A DNA stretch of 42,438 nt. Source: CAYOPZ01 sp964406005. GTDB taxonomy: Bacteria > Bacteroidota > Bacteroidia > Bacteroidales > SM23-62. The stretch is from assembly GCA_964406005.1 (NCBI GenBank), contig CAYOPZ010000025.1, positions 1 through 42,438 of the forward strand, written 5' to 3'. A program made the position numbers and the translations under genes. The notes under the pieces were generated by a model. That model did no database searches. It was given only the letters and a program-made list of their open reading frames with translations, and was not told the DNA's origin. Shown in pieces: positions 7,770-15,651 of the stretch (its first letter is position 1; each line of letters begins with the position of its first letter).

Positions 7770-10397
7770 CTATTCCCTGATGATCTTCCGGTGGATCACC
7801 CTTGCCCCGTCAATGAGGTAAAGGTAGTAGATACCTGCGGCAGAGTCAGCCATATCGATCCGGGTATAGAATTCACTTCCCAGTCCGCTGAATGATTTTG
7901 TCCTGACCATCTGCCCGCTGATATTATAGACGAACAGATCTATCCGGCCGGATCGTACACCGCTCATCCGCAGGTTCAGAACGTCCCCGGTGGGATTGGG
8001 ATAGACCGACAGGCCGTCATCGACGTTGCCCGCCCATAATTCATCCGTGCCTACTGGATATGCATAGAAATACAGTTCGCAGGAACCCTCCTGTGAATTG
8101 CCGCTCCCGTCCATCTGAAGATAATATTTTTCTCCGGGGATTACATCTGCGTCAACGATTGCAGCGAGTTCTGAAGCGCTTTCGTCATCATTTGCTGCTA
8201 CAAGGCTGTCCTCGAGAATTCCGATACAGGTATCCGCACGGTAAATGGCGATCTGGTTGTCCCAGTCGTTGATCCCGACGGTGCGTATGGAGGCGGTACC
8301 GGTTTCCGGTCCGTAGAAATAAAACCAGACCGAATGGAGCGGACCCGGCTCGTTGGGGCACCATGCCATGTCAGAATAGCAATCTGTCGCCTCCGGGGCG
8401 GGTTCCCCGCTCTCAATGGTCCCGTTCTGGTTCGAATAGGTGCCGGCCAGACCTCCCGGAGAGATCAGCACGGCATCGCACATATTATCGTTTTCCGGCG
8501 GGATGGTGGATATGATCGTAATGGTTTCCTGGTCGCTGCATCCGGGCAGTTCACCCTGGGATCCGAATACCGTGATTTCATAGGTATCTTCACTCGGAGG
8601 TGTTGCGGTTACCGTATGGCCAGTATTGCTGCTTAGAATGGTTGCAGGGGTCCAGATGTAGGTATCGGCACCGTATGCGGAAATGTCGGAAGATGTACCG
8701 AGCGGGATACGGTATTCCGTTGTCGGAACGATCAGGTCGATTCCGTCGGTAACCCGGATGTAATCCTCCCTTGTTATGGTATCCTGCCCTCCCGGCCCGC
8801 TGACAATAAGACTGACGGTCTTCGTTCCTTCTGATGTATAGCTTACCGTATGAGGACCCTCTCCGGTTGCATTTGCGGGTTCCGCATCCCGGCCGAAATC
8901 CCATGTCCAGGAAGTTGCGGGATTGTTTTCAAGGAAGGTGAATACTACATCGGATTCCAGGCAGGCATTTGTCTTGTTTGCCATAAAAAGGGCTTTGGGG
9001 CCTGTGTCGTATGATGTATAAGCCCTTATGGACAGGTTGTACCCCGAATGTGCCGTGCCGGGGTTGGCCGATTCCCAGTTCGTTCCGTTTGTGCTTATCC
9101 AGTTGACATCTTCTTCGATCACGGGATCGGCATAACCCTCGTCAAATGCCTCGACCGGGATAAAGGCGTACTCGGCGGCTACCGTTCTCTTTATTTTTAC
9201 ATAAAAATCCCCGTCTACGAGAGCAGGGATCCCGAAGGTATAATAGCCTGCAAACTCGGCCACCTCCCTGCTTCTTTCCGCAAGAAGCCCGCTCAGCTGA
9301 CCGCCGGTAAAATCATCGTAAATCTCGATATCTATGATGGTGTTGGGGTCGGCGACGGCGACTCCAACGCGGGTAAGCAATTGTTCGTCGGGGGCTTCGA
9401 ATTTTGCCAGTTCGTAAACCTCGTTTGAAATGGACACCCCGAGAGCCTTTACCACACCCAGCCGGTCGTAGATATAAAGAGAGTCTACTTCATCCGTGTC
9501 CCAGCGGACCGGGAAATATGCCATTTCCTCGGCAAATTTGGTGTCGTTGTAGGAAACGTATACATAACCGTTGTCGCCCCACGCGGTGCTCCAGCTGTTC
9601 TTTACGATCCAGGCCCCTGTTCCTCCGTCCGTGGATAAAGTGTCGTCCCATCCGCAGGCCAGGAAAGCGTGGTTTGAAGGCGAGCTTTCGCTGTTGTAAT
9701 AAGTATTGTCGTCACTGTCATAACCTGCGTTATTCCAGTATACGGAAACCCATACAGCGCCGTAATGGTAAATGATCTCCTTCAGGAGCTGGAAATCCCT
9801 TCCCGGGAGCCAGCGTGCTTCGGGAACCAGTGCTACCGGAACGGTGTCATGACAGGTGGGATCCTCCAGGTTGTAAGGATCCTGTTCTTCGAGCACGGGA
9901 CCGGAGAACCGGTTCAGGTAAGCGGTGCAGATATACTGGTTGGCGCCTTCCCCGTAGCCCCATTCATAACCGTGGCATGCAGCAAGGTTTTGCTCGGAGA
10001 GATCGTATTCAGGCAATCCCGTTTTCAGCCATCTCGATTCGAGCGCTCCCATGGTGGCGAAGGCGGTGCAGTTGCCTCCTGCGGAGCCGCTTCCCTGGTC
10101 TTTCGGTGTGGTGACAAAGCCTGAATCGCGAAGATCATACCTGTCCGGCAATTCTTCCTCAGTGCTCTTCAGGACGCCGGAAATGGCAGGTGTGGGATTG
10201 TGCCGGATCGTAAAGGGAGCCGGTGCGTAACCCAGGGGAAAATCGGCCGTCCCCGGCGGATTCCATTGTCCCGCCTGTTTCAGTTCCATGTATTTTGTAT
10301 AGTCCGGGTTGGGGATGATCCAGGAAGTGTTTTTTTGTCCATAGGCGAATGAAGTGCCCAGGCACAGGACAAACAGATGTAAAAATATTTTTTTCAT
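7770..10397 (-). CDS. T9SS-secreted papain-family (C1A) cysteine protease with PKD domain
   Basis: An 875-residue exported protein. The start at 10397 is chosen because it gives a clean signal peptide (MKKIFLHLFVLCLGTSFAYG) and lies just downstream of a promoter box at 10432-10439; the frame itself is open to 10463. The C1A domain shows the oxyanion Gln101, catalytic Cys110 (GGNCTAFA), the His in NHAFLACGW and the Asn in WIVKNSWSTAWGDNGY. A PKD domain follows (SWTWDFGRDAEPANATG), then further beta domains, and a C-terminal T9SS sorting domain (VYPNPTGDVLNLRM ... GIYYLYLIDG). Probably an extracellular peptidase for protein scavenging. No evident propeptide inhibitor motif was recognised. Confidence 0.87.
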   Translation of the reverse strand: MKKIFLHLFVLCLGTSFAYGQKNTSWIIPNPDYTKYMELKQAGQWNPPGTADFPLGYAPAPFTIRHNPTPAISGVLKSTEEELPDRYDLRDSGFVTTPKDQGSGSAGGNCTAFATMGALESRWLKTGLPEYDLSEQNLAACHGYEWGYGEGANQYICTAYLNRFSGPVLEEQDPYNLEDPTCHDTVPVALVPEARWLPGRDFQLLKEIIYHYGAVWVSVYWNNAGYDSDDNTYYNSESSPSNHAFLACGWDDTLSTDGGTGAWIVKNSWSTAWGDNGYVYVSYNDTKFAEEMAYFPVRWDTDEVDSLYIYDRLGVVKALGVSISNEVYELAKFEAPDEQLLTRVGVAVADPNTIIDIEIYDDFTGGQLSGLLAERSREVAEFAGYYTFGIPALVDGDFYVKIKRTVAAEYAFIPVEAFDEGYADPVIEEDVNWISTNGTNWESANPGTAHSGYNLSIRAYTSYDTGPKALFMANKTNACLESDVVFTFLENNPATSWTWDFGRDAEPANATGEGPHTVSYTSEGTKTVSLIVSGPGGQDTITREDYIRVTDGIDLIVPTTEYRIPLGTSSDISAYGADTYIWTPATILSSNTGHTVTATPPSEDTYEITVFGSQGELPGCSDQETITIISTIPPENDNMCDAVLISPGGLAGTYSNQNGTIESGEPAPEATDCYSDMAWCPNEPGPLHSVWFYFYGPETGTASIRTVGINDWDNQIAIYRADTCIGILEDSLVAANDDESASELAAIVDADVIPGEKYYLQMDGSGNSQEGSCELYFYAYPVGTDELWAGNVDDGLSVYPNPTGDVLNLRMSGVRSGRIDLFVYNISGQMVRTKSFSGLGSEFYTRIDMADSAAGIYYLYLIDGARVIHRKIIRE

Positions 10398-10431
10398 GTG
10401 AACATTTTTAACGTGGCCTTCTGCAATATTA

Positions 10432-10439
10432 CAAAAATA
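10432..10439 (-). promoter_or_regulatory. Predicted -7 box of the papain-family protease
   Basis: Minus-strand TATTTTTG matches TAnnTTTG exactly, 34 bases upstream of the ATG at 10397. No convincing -33 TTTG at 19-23 bases is seen; a TTTG lies 26 bases further up. Confidence 0.45.
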
Positions 10440-10493
10440 TCGGAGAAGCCCTTTCTGCAGCATTACAAATCACAGGCTGAAGGATGGGTTTTT

Positions 10494-10566
10494 ATCAGAT
10501 CCTGTGAAACCGCAGCCGGCAAATTTTGCTTCGCAAAACTTAATGCTGCTCTTCACAGGATCTGAT
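10494..10566 (+). repeat. Palindromic repeat, type B (copy B1)
   Basis: A 73-base imperfect palindrome. Perfect 15-base arms, ATCAGATCCTGTGAA (10494-10508) and its reverse complement (10552-10566), enclose ACC-GCAGC ... GCTGC-TC, which forms a second 5-base stem. Its tip is a third hairpin, TTTTGC-TTC-GCAAAA (10523-10537). The core is shared with the other repeats in the window. It lies in the divergent region between the papain-like protease and secA. Confidence 0.88.
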
Positions 10567-10575
10567 GATATTTTA

Positions 10576-10641
10576 GGAAAGCAGATATAAAGAGCAACCT
10601 TAAATCTTTGATTTCCAGCTGCGGTTTTATATCTGCTTTCC
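10576..10641 (-). repeat. Palindromic repeat, type A (copy A1)
   Basis: A 66-base palindrome, 9 bases after B1 and in opposite orientation. The arms GGAAAGCAGATATAAA (10576-10591) and TTTATATCTGCTTTCC (10626-10641) are perfect complements over 16 bases. Read on the minus strand the core is ACC-GCAGC-TGG, apical AAATC-AAA-GATTT, then GTTGC-TC. Relative to copies A2 and A3, GCTGC has become GTTGC, which still pairs with GCAGC through a G-T wobble only on this strand. Confidence 0.88.
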
Positions 10642-10698
10642 CAGGTAAATTGTATGAAATATTGCAAAACAGAATCCGTTCAATTGCACAAAATAGAT

Positions 10699-10706
10699 TA
10701 ATTTTG
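10699..10706 (+). promoter_or_regulatory. Predicted -7 box of secA
   Basis: TAATTTTG matches TAnnTTTG, 35 bases before the secA ATG and downstream of repeat A1. No good -33 box is seen at the expected distance. Confidence 0.45.
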
Positions 10707-10741
10707 CGTTTTATCGGGGAGAATCAATAAAAGAATATAAT

Positions 10742-13700
10742 ATGAGCATTGTAAACAGGGTGATCGGAGGAATGTTCAGCAAGAAGTCCGATCGCGATAT
10801 GAGGGAGATCGAGCCCTACATCGGGAAGATCAATGCCGAAACGCAGAGAATCGAGGGGTTCAGCAATGACAGGCTGCGGGAAGAATCCGCGGAGCTGAAG
10901 CGCAGGGTGAGGGAATCGATTGCCGAAGAGCAGGAGGAGATACGCGATATGAAGGCAAAACTCGAGGATACGGCGCTTGAAGTTGACGAAAAGGAGAAAA
11001 TCTATCAGCAGATTGAAAAGAATGAAAAGATTATTGACGACCTGCTGGGTGACGTACTTGAGGAAATTCTGCCCCTGGCTTTTGCCATTATGAAGGAAAC
11101 TGCAAAACGTTTCAAGGAAAACGATGCACTCGAAGTTACGGCCGGTGATTATGACAGGGACCTTGCAGCAGGTCGGGAAAGCATTGAGATCAGGGGAGAC
11201 AAGGCGTACTGGAAAAACAAGTGGATGGCAGGGGGCAACATGATCACCTGGGATATGATCCATTACGATGTGCAGCTGATCGGGGGCGTGGTCCTTCACC
11301 AGGGCCGCATCGCGGAAATGGCCACCGGGGAGGGAAAAACCGTTGTGGCCACCCTGCCCGTATTTCTGAATGCACTTACCGGGAGGGGGGTTCACATTGT
11401 AACGGTCAATGATTACCTGGCAAAAAGGGATGCGGAATGGATGGGACCCCTGTATGAATTTCACGGCCTTGTGGTGGATTGCATCGACAAGCATCAGCCC
11501 AATTCGGATGCACGCAGAAAGGCATATGCCGCAGATGTCACTTTCGGGACCAACAACGAATTCGGTTTTGACTACCTGAGGGACAACATGGCCATCCGTC
11601 CGGCTGACCTGGTCCAGCGCCTTCATAATTATGCCATTGTGGACGAGGTCGATTCTGTGCTCGTGGACGATGCACGGACTCCCCTGATCATCTCGGGTCC
11701 CGTCCCTCTGGGGGAGAACCAGCAGTTCATGGAACTGAGGCCCAAGGTCGAGAAACTGGTAAATGCACAGCGGAAACTTGTCAATAACATTATTGCGGAT
11801 GCCCGCAAATACCTGATTGAAGAAGATACGGAGAACGGGGGGCTCATGCTGCTCAGGGCCTTCAAGGGGCTGCCGAGGAACAAGGCCATCATAAAGATGC
11901 TGAGTGAAGAGGGGAACAAGACACTGATGCGGAAAACGGAGAATTTTTACATGCAGGAGAACAGCAAGAACATGTACAAGGTCACCGATGAGCTGTACTA
12001 TGTAATCGAGGAGAAGGACCATTCCATTGAAATGACGGAAAAGGGTCTGGACCTGATCACGACATCCGCGGAAGAGACAGATTTTTTTATTCTTCCCGAT
12101 ATAGGCAGCGAGGTCGCCGAGCTTGAAAAATCCGAACTGCCGCCGGCCGAGAAGCTTACCCGAAAGGATAAGCTCCTCCAGGATTATGCCATTAAATCCG
12201 AGCGCGTGCATACGGTTAACCAGTTGCTGAAGGCTTATTCCCTGTTCGAAAAAGACGTGGAGTATGTGGTCATGGACAACAAGGTGAAGATCGTGGATGA
12301 ACAGACCGGCAGGATCCTCGAGGGAAGACGCTATTCTGACGGGCTCCACCAGGCCATCGAGGCCAAGGAAAACGTAAAGGTGGAGGCCGCAACCCAGACT
12401 TTTGCCACGATCACTCTTCAGAATTATTTCAGGATGTACAAAAAGCTGGCGGGGATGACGGGAACCGCAGAAACCGAAGCAGGGGAATTCTGGGACATCT
12501 ATAAGCTGGACGTGGTGGTGATACCTACAAACAGGCCGGTAATCCGGGCCGACCGTGAGGATCTTGTGTACAAGACCGTAAGGGAGAAATACAATGCCGT
12601 GATCGATGAGATCGTAAAGCTTGTCCATGAAGGCAGGCCCGTTCTGGTGGGCACCACTTCGGTTGAGATCTCCGAACTTTTAAGCCGGATGCTTAAAATC
12701 CGCAAGATCGATCACAATGTGCTGAACGCAAAACTGCATGCAAAAGAAGCGGATATTGTTGCCACTGCGGGGCGTTCCGGTAATGTGACCATTGCTACAA
12801 ACATGGCTGGACGGGGAACAGACATCAAGCTGACACCTGAAACCAGAGATGCAGGCGGACTTGCGATCATCGGTACGGAACGGCATGAGTCGAGGCGGGT
12901 TGACCGGCAATTGCGGGGCCGGTCGGGGCGCCAGGGGGACCCCGGGTCATCGCAGTTCTACGTATCCCTTGAGGACAACCTGATGCGTCTTTTCGGTTCC
13001 GACCGGATCGCCGGCATTATGGACCGCCTGGGACTGAAAGAAGGGGAGGTCATTCAGCACTCCATGATCAGCAAGTCAATTGAAAGGGCTCAGAAAAAGG
13101 TTGAGGAAAACAACTTCGGGATACGGAAGCGCCTGCTCGAGTACGATGATGTGATGAATTCACAGCGCGAGGTGATCTATACCCGGAGAAAGCATGCCCT
13201 GCTGGGAGAGCGTCTGAGCCTCGACATTGCCAACATGATGTACGATGTATGCGAAAGCATCGTCCTGGACTGTCATGGTAGTGTGGAGTATGCCGATTTC
13301 AGCTTTGAAGTGCTCCGTTATCTTTCCGTGGAGCCTCCTGTGAACGAATCGGATTACATGAAAATGGATGCCTCGGAAATCACGGAGAAACTCTATGGGA
13401 TTGTGATCGACACCTATCGGAGAAAACAGCAATCCATTGCCTCTCAGGCATGGCCGGTGATCAGGGAAGTATTCGAGAAGCAGGGAAAGGTTTATGAAAA
13501 CATAGTCGTTCCCATTTCAGATGGCACAAAGGTGTTCCAGATTCTGACCAACCTGGAGAAAGCTTATGAATCAGAGGGACGTGAGGTGCTCACGTCCTTT
13601 GAAAAAACATGTGTCCTGGCGACCATAGACGATACCTGGAAAGAACATCTGAGGGAGATGGATGACCTGAAACAGTCGGTACAGACCGCTGCTTATGAGC

Positions 13701-14095
13701 AGAAAGATCCCCTGCTGATATATAAGTTTGAATCCTTTGAATTGTTTAAGGCTGCCATTGATAAAATAAACAAGGATGTTGCCGCCAGCCTGCTGAAAGG
13801 GTATATACCCCTTAGGGACAGCAGCCAGGTCCAGCAGGCCAGGGGCCCGAGCCGTCTCGATATGAGCAGGATGGAACAGACCAAAAAGGAAGCACAGTCT
13901 GCATTCGAGAAGAGGGGCGGGGACGGACAACCCAGGCCGCGTGAACGGGAAAAGGTCGAACCGGTACGTACGGGCCGGAAAATAGGAAGGAATGAAATTG
14001 TCAGGGTCCGCTACCAGAACGGGCAGGTGCTGGAAACGAAGTATAAGAAGGTTGAAGAGGACATCAGCAACGGAGCCTGCGTCCTTACAAGCTGA
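10742..14095 (+). CDS. secA: Preprotein translocase ATPase SecA
   Basis: A 1117-residue motor for Sec-dependent export. Visible are Walker A GEGKT (about 196-200), the DEVDSVLVDDARTPLIISG Walker B/DEAD region, the GMTGTAETEAGEFW segment, the VLVGTTSVEISE segment of NBD2, NMAGRGTDIKL, and RQLRGRSGRQGDPGSSQFY. It is longer than the about 900 residues of E. coli SecA: an extended N-terminal coiled region (about 45-115) and an insertion in the first half, as is usual in Bacteroidota. The C-terminal tail ends in KIGRNEIVRVRYQNG and has no CxC...CH zinc motif, so a classical SecB-binding tail is absent. The start at 10742 gives the standard N-terminus. Confidence 0.97.
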   Translation: MSIVNRVIGGMFSKKSDRDMREIEPYIGKINAETQRIEGFSNDRLREESAELKRRVRESIAEEQEEIRDMKAKLEDTALEVDEKEKIYQQIEKNEKIIDDLLGDVLEEILPLAFAIMKETAKRFKENDALEVTAGDYDRDLAAGRESIEIRGDKAYWKNKWMAGGNMITWDMIHYDVQLIGGVVLHQGRIAEMATGEGKTVVATLPVFLNALTGRGVHIVTVNDYLAKRDAEWMGPLYEFHGLVVDCIDKHQPNSDARRKAYAADVTFGTNNEFGFDYLRDNMAIRPADLVQRLHNYAIVDEVDSVLVDDARTPLIISGPVPLGENQQFMELRPKVEKLVNAQRKLVNNIIADARKYLIEEDTENGGLMLLRAFKGLPRNKAIIKMLSEEGNKTLMRKTENFYMQENSKNMYKVTDELYYVIEEKDHSIEMTEKGLDLITTSAEETDFFILPDIGSEVAELEKSELPPAEKLTRKDKLLQDYAIKSERVHTVNQLLKAYSLFEKDVEYVVMDNKVKIVDEQTGRILEGRRYSDGLHQAIEAKENVKVEAATQTFATITLQNYFRMYKKLAGMTGTAETEAGEFWDIYKLDVVVIPTNRPVIRADREDLVYKTVREKYNAVIDEIVKLVHEGRPVLVGTTSVEISELLSRMLKIRKIDHNVLNAKLHAKEADIVATAGRSGNVTIATNMAGRGTDIKLTPETRDAGGLAIIGTERHESRRVDRQLRGRSGRQGDPGSSQFYVSLEDNLMRLFGSDRIAGIMDRLGLKEGEVIQHSMISKSIERAQKKVEENNFGIRKRLLEYDDVMNSQREVIYTRRKHALLGERLSLDIANMMYDVCESIVLDCHGSVEYADFSFEVLRYLSVEPPVNESDYMKMDASEITEKLYGIVIDTYRRKQQSIASQAWPVIREVFEKQGKVYENIVVPISDGTKVFQILTNLEKAYESEGREVLTSFEKTCVLATIDDTWKEHLREMDDLKQSVQTAAYEQKDPLLIYKFESFELFKAAIDKINKDVAASLLKGYIPLRDSSQVQQARGPSRLDMSRMEQTKKEAQSAFEKRGGDGQPRPREREKVEPVRTGRKIGRNEIVRVRYQNGQVLETKYKKVEEDISNGACVLTS

Positions 14096-14110
14096 AAATC
14101 CCCCTGTCCT

Positions 14111-14998
14111 CTAAACGGGAATGGATTTGATCAATTCGGAAAGTCTTGCGTAGTTGGTTTTGCTCACCGGCACAAGAGGCATTCGAACATGCTTCTCACA
14201 GATTTCAAGGATGTTCAGGGCTGCTTTCACACCCGCAGGATTGCCTTCCACAAAAAGGTTCTCAATGATCTCCAACAGGCTGTAATGTATTGATCTTGCT
14301 TCTTCCAGGTGACCGGACATGGAGAGTCTCACCATTTCGGAGATCTGACGTGGAAATGCATTGGCTGCGACAGATATCACCCCTGTTCCTCCAACGCCGA
14401 TGATGGGCAGGGTCATGACATCGTCTCCTGAAATCACCTGAAAGCCGTCCGGTTTACCGTGAACGATCTTCATGATCTGTGCAAGATCGCCGGAAGCTTC
14501 CTTGATCCCTGCAAAATTGCTGCTGTCAGATGCCAGCCGGAGAGTGGTCTCTGCAAGGATGTTTGATCCTGTCCTGGAAGGTACATTGTATATGATTACG
14601 GGAACAGGGCTGCTTTCGGCCACCGTCATGAAATGCCTGTAAATACCCTGTTGTGTGGGCTTGTTGTAATAAGGCGATACCGAGAGTATTGCATCGATCC
14701 CGTCAAAATCCGTTGTCCTGAGCTTTTCAACCAGCGCTTTGGTATGATTGCTTCCCATGCCCACTACCACCGGAACCCTGCCTGCGGCATATTCCTTTAC
14801 CCGGTTCACCAGATCTTTTTTCTCTGCATCCGTAAGCGTGGGGGGTTCCCCGGTGGTGCCGAGCACGACCAGAAAATCTACTCCGTTGCCGATAACGTGT
14901 TCAACGATATTGCGCAAGGCCCCCGTGTCAATGCTGTCATCTTTTTTAAAAGGTGTAACAAGTGCGACGCCGGTACCGGTAATGGTTGTTTGTTGCAT
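14111..14998 (-). CDS. dapA: 4-hydroxy-tetrahydrodipicolinate synthase
   Basis: A 295-residue enzyme condensing pyruvate with aspartate semialdehyde in lysine and diaminopimelate synthesis. The catalytic residues are present: T48-T49 in GTTGEPPTL, Tyr137 in IIYNVPSRTG, and the Schiff-base Lys166 in AGIKEASGD. Length is typical. The ATG at 14998 is chosen over a TTG two codons upstream. A TATATTTG -7 box lies at 15002-15009 on the minus strand, so the leader would be very short. Convergent with secA. Confidence 0.95.
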   Translation of the reverse strand: MQQTTITGTGVALVTPFKKDDSIDTGALRNIVEHVIGNGVDFLVVLGTTGEPPTLTDAEKKDLVNRVKEYAAGRVPVVVGMGSNHTKALVEKLRTTDFDGIDAILSVSPYYNKPTQQGIYRHFMTVAESSPVPVIIYNVPSRTGSNILAETTLRLASDSSNFAGIKEASGDLAQIMKIVHGKPDGFQVISGDDVMTLPIIGVGGTGVISVAANAFPRQISEMVRLSMSGHLEEARSIHYSLLEIIENLFVEGNPAGVKAALNILEICEKHVRMPLVPVSKTNYARLSELIKSIPV

Positions 14999-15001
14999 AC
15001 G

Positions 15002-15009
15002 CAAATATA
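15002..15009 (-). promoter_or_regulatory. Predicted -7 box of dapA
   Basis: Minus-strand TATATTTG is an exact TAnnTTTG match immediately upstream of dapA. A TTTG sits 15 bases further up, closer than the usual 19-23, so the -33 assignment is unsure. Confidence 0.4.
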
Positions 15010-15037
15010 TACAAATTCAGAAGACAAACCCCGTCAA

Positions 15038-15580
15038 TCAGCTGTTTTTACTGTGGATGAGGGTTAGGTAATGCTTGACTTGTTCAACAAAATAGGATAC
15101 CGTCCGGGAGTACTGTAATTCGATCATCAGATCGTAATTTCGGGCTTCTGTAAAAACACCTATCTTATACGTGGCAGGAGACAGCTCCGAAAGGTACTTC
15201 AATGGAAAATCGTCTTCCAGGCTGAGATCAAAAAGGATGTCATATTTACGCGTGGAGAAATCCAGTGCAAACTTGCGCACGGGCCGCTTAAACCAGTTAA
15301 GATCCTTAAGACAGAAGAAATTAAAGCCGGTTCTCAGAAGATAATGATCCGGGACCTGTTTCTCATGTACATAACCAAGTACTTCTGTCCTGATCCTATG
15401 ACTTTCCAGATATTGTTTGAAATCCTTGACAGCATTAAAGTCTTCTTCGTTCTTACACCGGAAAAGTACTCCTGCCGTCTTTGCAGTGGAGAAATTATGA
15501 ATGGCTTTCCGGCGGTTCAGGAACCTGGCCTTTCTCTGGAGGTCATGATTGCCGATATAGCTTCGGATGTTTCGGATCAT
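15038..15580 (-). CDS. DUF6913-type conserved protein
   Basis: A 180-residue soluble protein of unknown function, resembling the Bacteroidota family DUF6913. It has a basic N-terminus (RNIRSYIGNHDLQRKARFLNR shortened motif region, about 3-25), then a Rossmann-like alternation containing VLFRCKNEEDFNAVKDF, FFCLKDLNWFKRP and YDILFDLSLEDDFPLKYLS. No signal peptide or membrane segment is seen. The ATG at 15580 is preferred over a GTG two codons upstream. It sits just upstream of dapA on the same strand, a neighbourhood I recall as common in the phylum, though that gives no function. Confidence 0.65.
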   Translation of the reverse strand: MIRNIRSYIGNHDLQRKARFLNRRKAIHNFSTAKTAGVLFRCKNEEDFNAVKDFKQYLESHRIRTEVLGYVHEKQVPDHYLLRTGFNFFCLKDLNWFKRPVRKFALDFSTRKYDILFDLSLEDDFPLKYLSELSPATYKIGVFTEARNYDLMIELQYSRTVSYFVEQVKHYLTLIHSKNS

Positions 15581-15651
15581 ATTCACTCTGCAATTAACTA
15601 TTGAAAATCCAAGCCTCTAAATTACGAGTTTAGGATTTATTTACATGGATT

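Noticed and set aside
7760..7775. Rho-independent terminators between convergent gene pairs (4726/4731, 7766/7770, 14095/14111, 29490/29500).
   Set aside because: The gaps are too short and I see no GC hairpin followed by a T run.
10441..10475. CTGCAGCATTACAAATCACAG next to copy B1 looks like a decayed right half in reverse.
   Set aside because: Only a few bases of GCAGC-ATTA match; no partner arm was found, so I did not call a separate element.
10724..12628. A 634-codon open frame antisense to secA.
   Set aside because: It lies wholly opposite a certain secA, contains low-complexity H/L/F-rich translation without domains, and follows the third-position bias of the sense gene.
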